Below are positions 5,872 to 6,755 of a stretch of DNA of 6,755 bases, piece after piece. Under the pieces are notes generated by a model. That model made no database searches, had not been told where the DNA came from, and worked only from the letters and a program-made list of their open reading frames with translations. A program made the position numbers and the translations under genes. Numbering within the stretch: position 1 is the stretch's first letter; the number at the start of each line of letters is the position of its first letter. Source of the stretch: an uncultured Rhodovulum sp. (GTDB lineage: Bacteria > Pseudomonadota > Alphaproteobacteria > Rhodobacterales > Rhodobacteraceae); NCBI GenBank assembly GCA_946221765.1, contig CAMIMK010000172.1, positions 1 through 6,755 on the forward strand. Reading direction: 5' to 3'.

Positions 5872-6603
5872 GTGACGGCGGCCGAGGCAGAAGGCCGCGG
5901 GTCTGACGAGACCGCGCGGCGCAAGTTCTACGGCCGCCGGCACGGCAAGCGCCTGAAGCCGCTGGCGCAGGCGCTGATCGAGACGCGGCTGCCGCTGCTC
6001 CGCGTGCCGGGGGCGGCGCGCGAGGGAGAGCCGGGCCGTGGCCCGGTGGACCCCGCCGCGCTCTACCCGGACGGCCGCCCGCTCTGGCTGGAGATCGGCT
6101 TCGGCGGCGGCGAGCATCTGGCGCATCAGGCGGCGATCCACCCCGCGGTGGGCTTCATCGGCTGCGAGCCCTTCATCAACGGGGTCGGCTCGCTCCTCAC
6201 CCGGCTGGAGGCGGCGGGGCTCGGGAATGTGCGGGTGCATCCCGGCGATGCCCGTGATCTTCTGGAACTGCTGCCGGCGGCGAGCCTCGCCCGGGTGTTC
6301 CTGCTCTATCCCGATCCCTGGCCGAAGACCCGGCATCGCGAGCGGCGCTTCATGAATGCGGAGAACCTCGGGCTGCTCGCGCGGGCGATGGCGCCGGGGG
6401 CGGTGCTGCGGCTGGCGACGGACATCCCGGACTATGTCGCCCATGCCCTGGCCGCGGTCGCCGCGAGCCCTGACTTTGCCGTGGCCCCGGGCGAGGGCGC
6501 GCCCTGGGCCCGGCCCTGGGCGGACTGGCCCGGCACGCGCTACGAGGCCAAGGCGCTCCGCGAGGGCCGACGGCCGCATTACCTGACCTTCGTGCGGGGC
6601 TGA
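5872..6603 (+). CDS. trmB: tRNA (guanine-N7-)-methyltransferase
   Basis: Class I SAM-dependent methyltransferase that makes 7-methylguanosine at position 46 in the variable loop of tRNA. The protein is 243 aa. The SAM-binding motif LEIGFGGGEHL is at residues 73-83, the family signature YPDPWPKTRHRERR at 146-159, and the C-terminal motif TRYEAKA at 222-228. The N-terminal basic segment (KFYGRRHGKRL at 18-28) is typical of alphaproteobacterial TrmB and probably contacts tRNA. The start is GTG 5872, 3 bases after the metK stop; no in-frame ATG occurs before the signature regions, and there is no clear Shine-Dalgarno beyond the end of metK, so translation is probably coupled. The last codons run into a palindrome shared with the convergent gene downstream. 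Confidence 0.96.
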   Translation: MTAAEAEGRGSDETARRKFYGRRHGKRLKPLAQALIETRLPLLRVPGAAREGEPGRGPVDPAALYPDGRPLWLEIGFGGGEHLAHQAAIHPAVGFIGCEPFINGVGSLLTRLEAAGLGNVRVHPGDARDLLELLPAASLARVFLLYPDPWPKTRHRERRFMNAENLGLLARAMAPGAVLRLATDIPDYVAHALAAVAASPDFAVAPGEGAPWARPWADWPGTRYEAKALREGRRPHYLTFVRG

Positions 6604-6614
6604 CGCTCAGCCTC
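6596..6614. terminator. Palindrome spanning two convergent stop codons, possible bidirectional terminator
   Basis: GGCTGA (6598-6603) and TCAGCC (6607-6612) are perfect inverted repeats around CGC. On the plus strand the stem can extend by a G-U and a G-C pair to 6596 and 6614. The trmB stop TGA lies in the left arm and the opposite gene's stop (TCA on plus) in the right arm. No T tract follows on either strand, so terminator activity is uncertain. Confidence 0.35.
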
Positions 6615-6755
6615 CGGTGACGGCCCGGACCGCCCTGCCGATCGCGGCCAGCTGGCTTGCGAGGTCGGGGGCCGCGCCGGGGAAGGCGCCGTCGAGGGCG
6701 GCGGTCCCGATGGTGAAGCCGGCCGCGCCGGCCGCCGCGACCGCGGCGATGCGGG
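6607..6755 (-). CDS. C-terminal end of an unidentified protein (partial)
   Basis: On the minus strand an open frame enters at the window edge and ends with TGA at 6609-6607, giving 48 visible residues. They are rich in Ala and Gly, with a segment GAAGFTIGTAALDGAFP and a final helix-like ASQLAAIGRAVRAVTGG. The Gly-x-x-Ile-Gly-Thr-Ala pattern near the end recalls the phosphate-binding tail of some (beta/alpha)8-barrel enzymes, but this is a weak resemblance and I do not assign a family. Only 3 bases separate its stop from the trmB stop, so the two genes converge. The 5' part lies outside the window. Confidence 0.6.
   Translation of the reverse strand, partial: RIAAVAAAGAAGFTIGTAALDGAFPGAAPDLASQLAAIGRAVRAVTGG

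Noticed and set aside
4018..6579. Open minus-strand frame of 853 codons antisense to xre, metK and trmB
   Set aside because: The protein is Arg-, His- and Gly-rich with no domain pattern, and it mirrors strongly supported plus-strand genes. Long antisense frames are expected in GC-rich coding DNA.

Overview
The window is GC-rich chromosomal DNA from an alphaproteobacterium. The protein styles and gene order (phoH-like, ybeY, corC-like, lnt, xre, metK, trmB) fit Rhodobacterales or close relatives, but this is inferred from recognised families and synteny, not from a database search. It looks like core genome. I see no insertion sequence, phage gene, tRNA, rRNA or CRISPR array.

Layout. Bases 1-27 may be the last codons of an upstream gene. 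Bases 28-162 are a leader with a strong stem-loop. A tight plus-strand cluster follows: a PhoH-family ATPase (ybeZ type), the 16S rRNA maturation endonuclease YbeY (11-base overlap), a CorC/YbeX-type CBS protein, and apolipoprotein N-acyltransferase Lnt. This is the same order as E. coli ybeZ-ybeY-ybeX-lnt. The last part of lnt turns abruptly AT-rich and probably holds a promoter for the next gene, an XRE-family regulator. A structured leader of about 100 bases precedes metK (S-adenosylmethionine synthetase). trmB, a SAM-dependent tRNA (guanine-N7) methyltransferase, starts 3 bases after metK stops. A minus-strand gene, cut by the window edge, converges on trmB, and the two stop codons sit in the arms of one small palindrome.

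How the genes fit together. The first four genes join RNA and ribosome quality control (PhoH-like, YbeY, CorC/YbeX) to lipoprotein maturation (Lnt). The xre-metK-trmB block joins a regulator, the enzyme that makes SAM and an enzyme that uses it to modify tRNA.

The most interesting non-coding element is the metK leader. Its Shine-Dalgarno bases lie in the loop of an 8-bp hairpin that ends exactly at the ATG, and an upstream pyrimidine tract could pair with that loop. This is where Rhodobacterales carry the SAM/SAH riboswitch. The sequence here does not match the consensus as I remember it, so it is either a divergent form, a different cis-regulatory RNA, or fortuitous GC-rich pairing.
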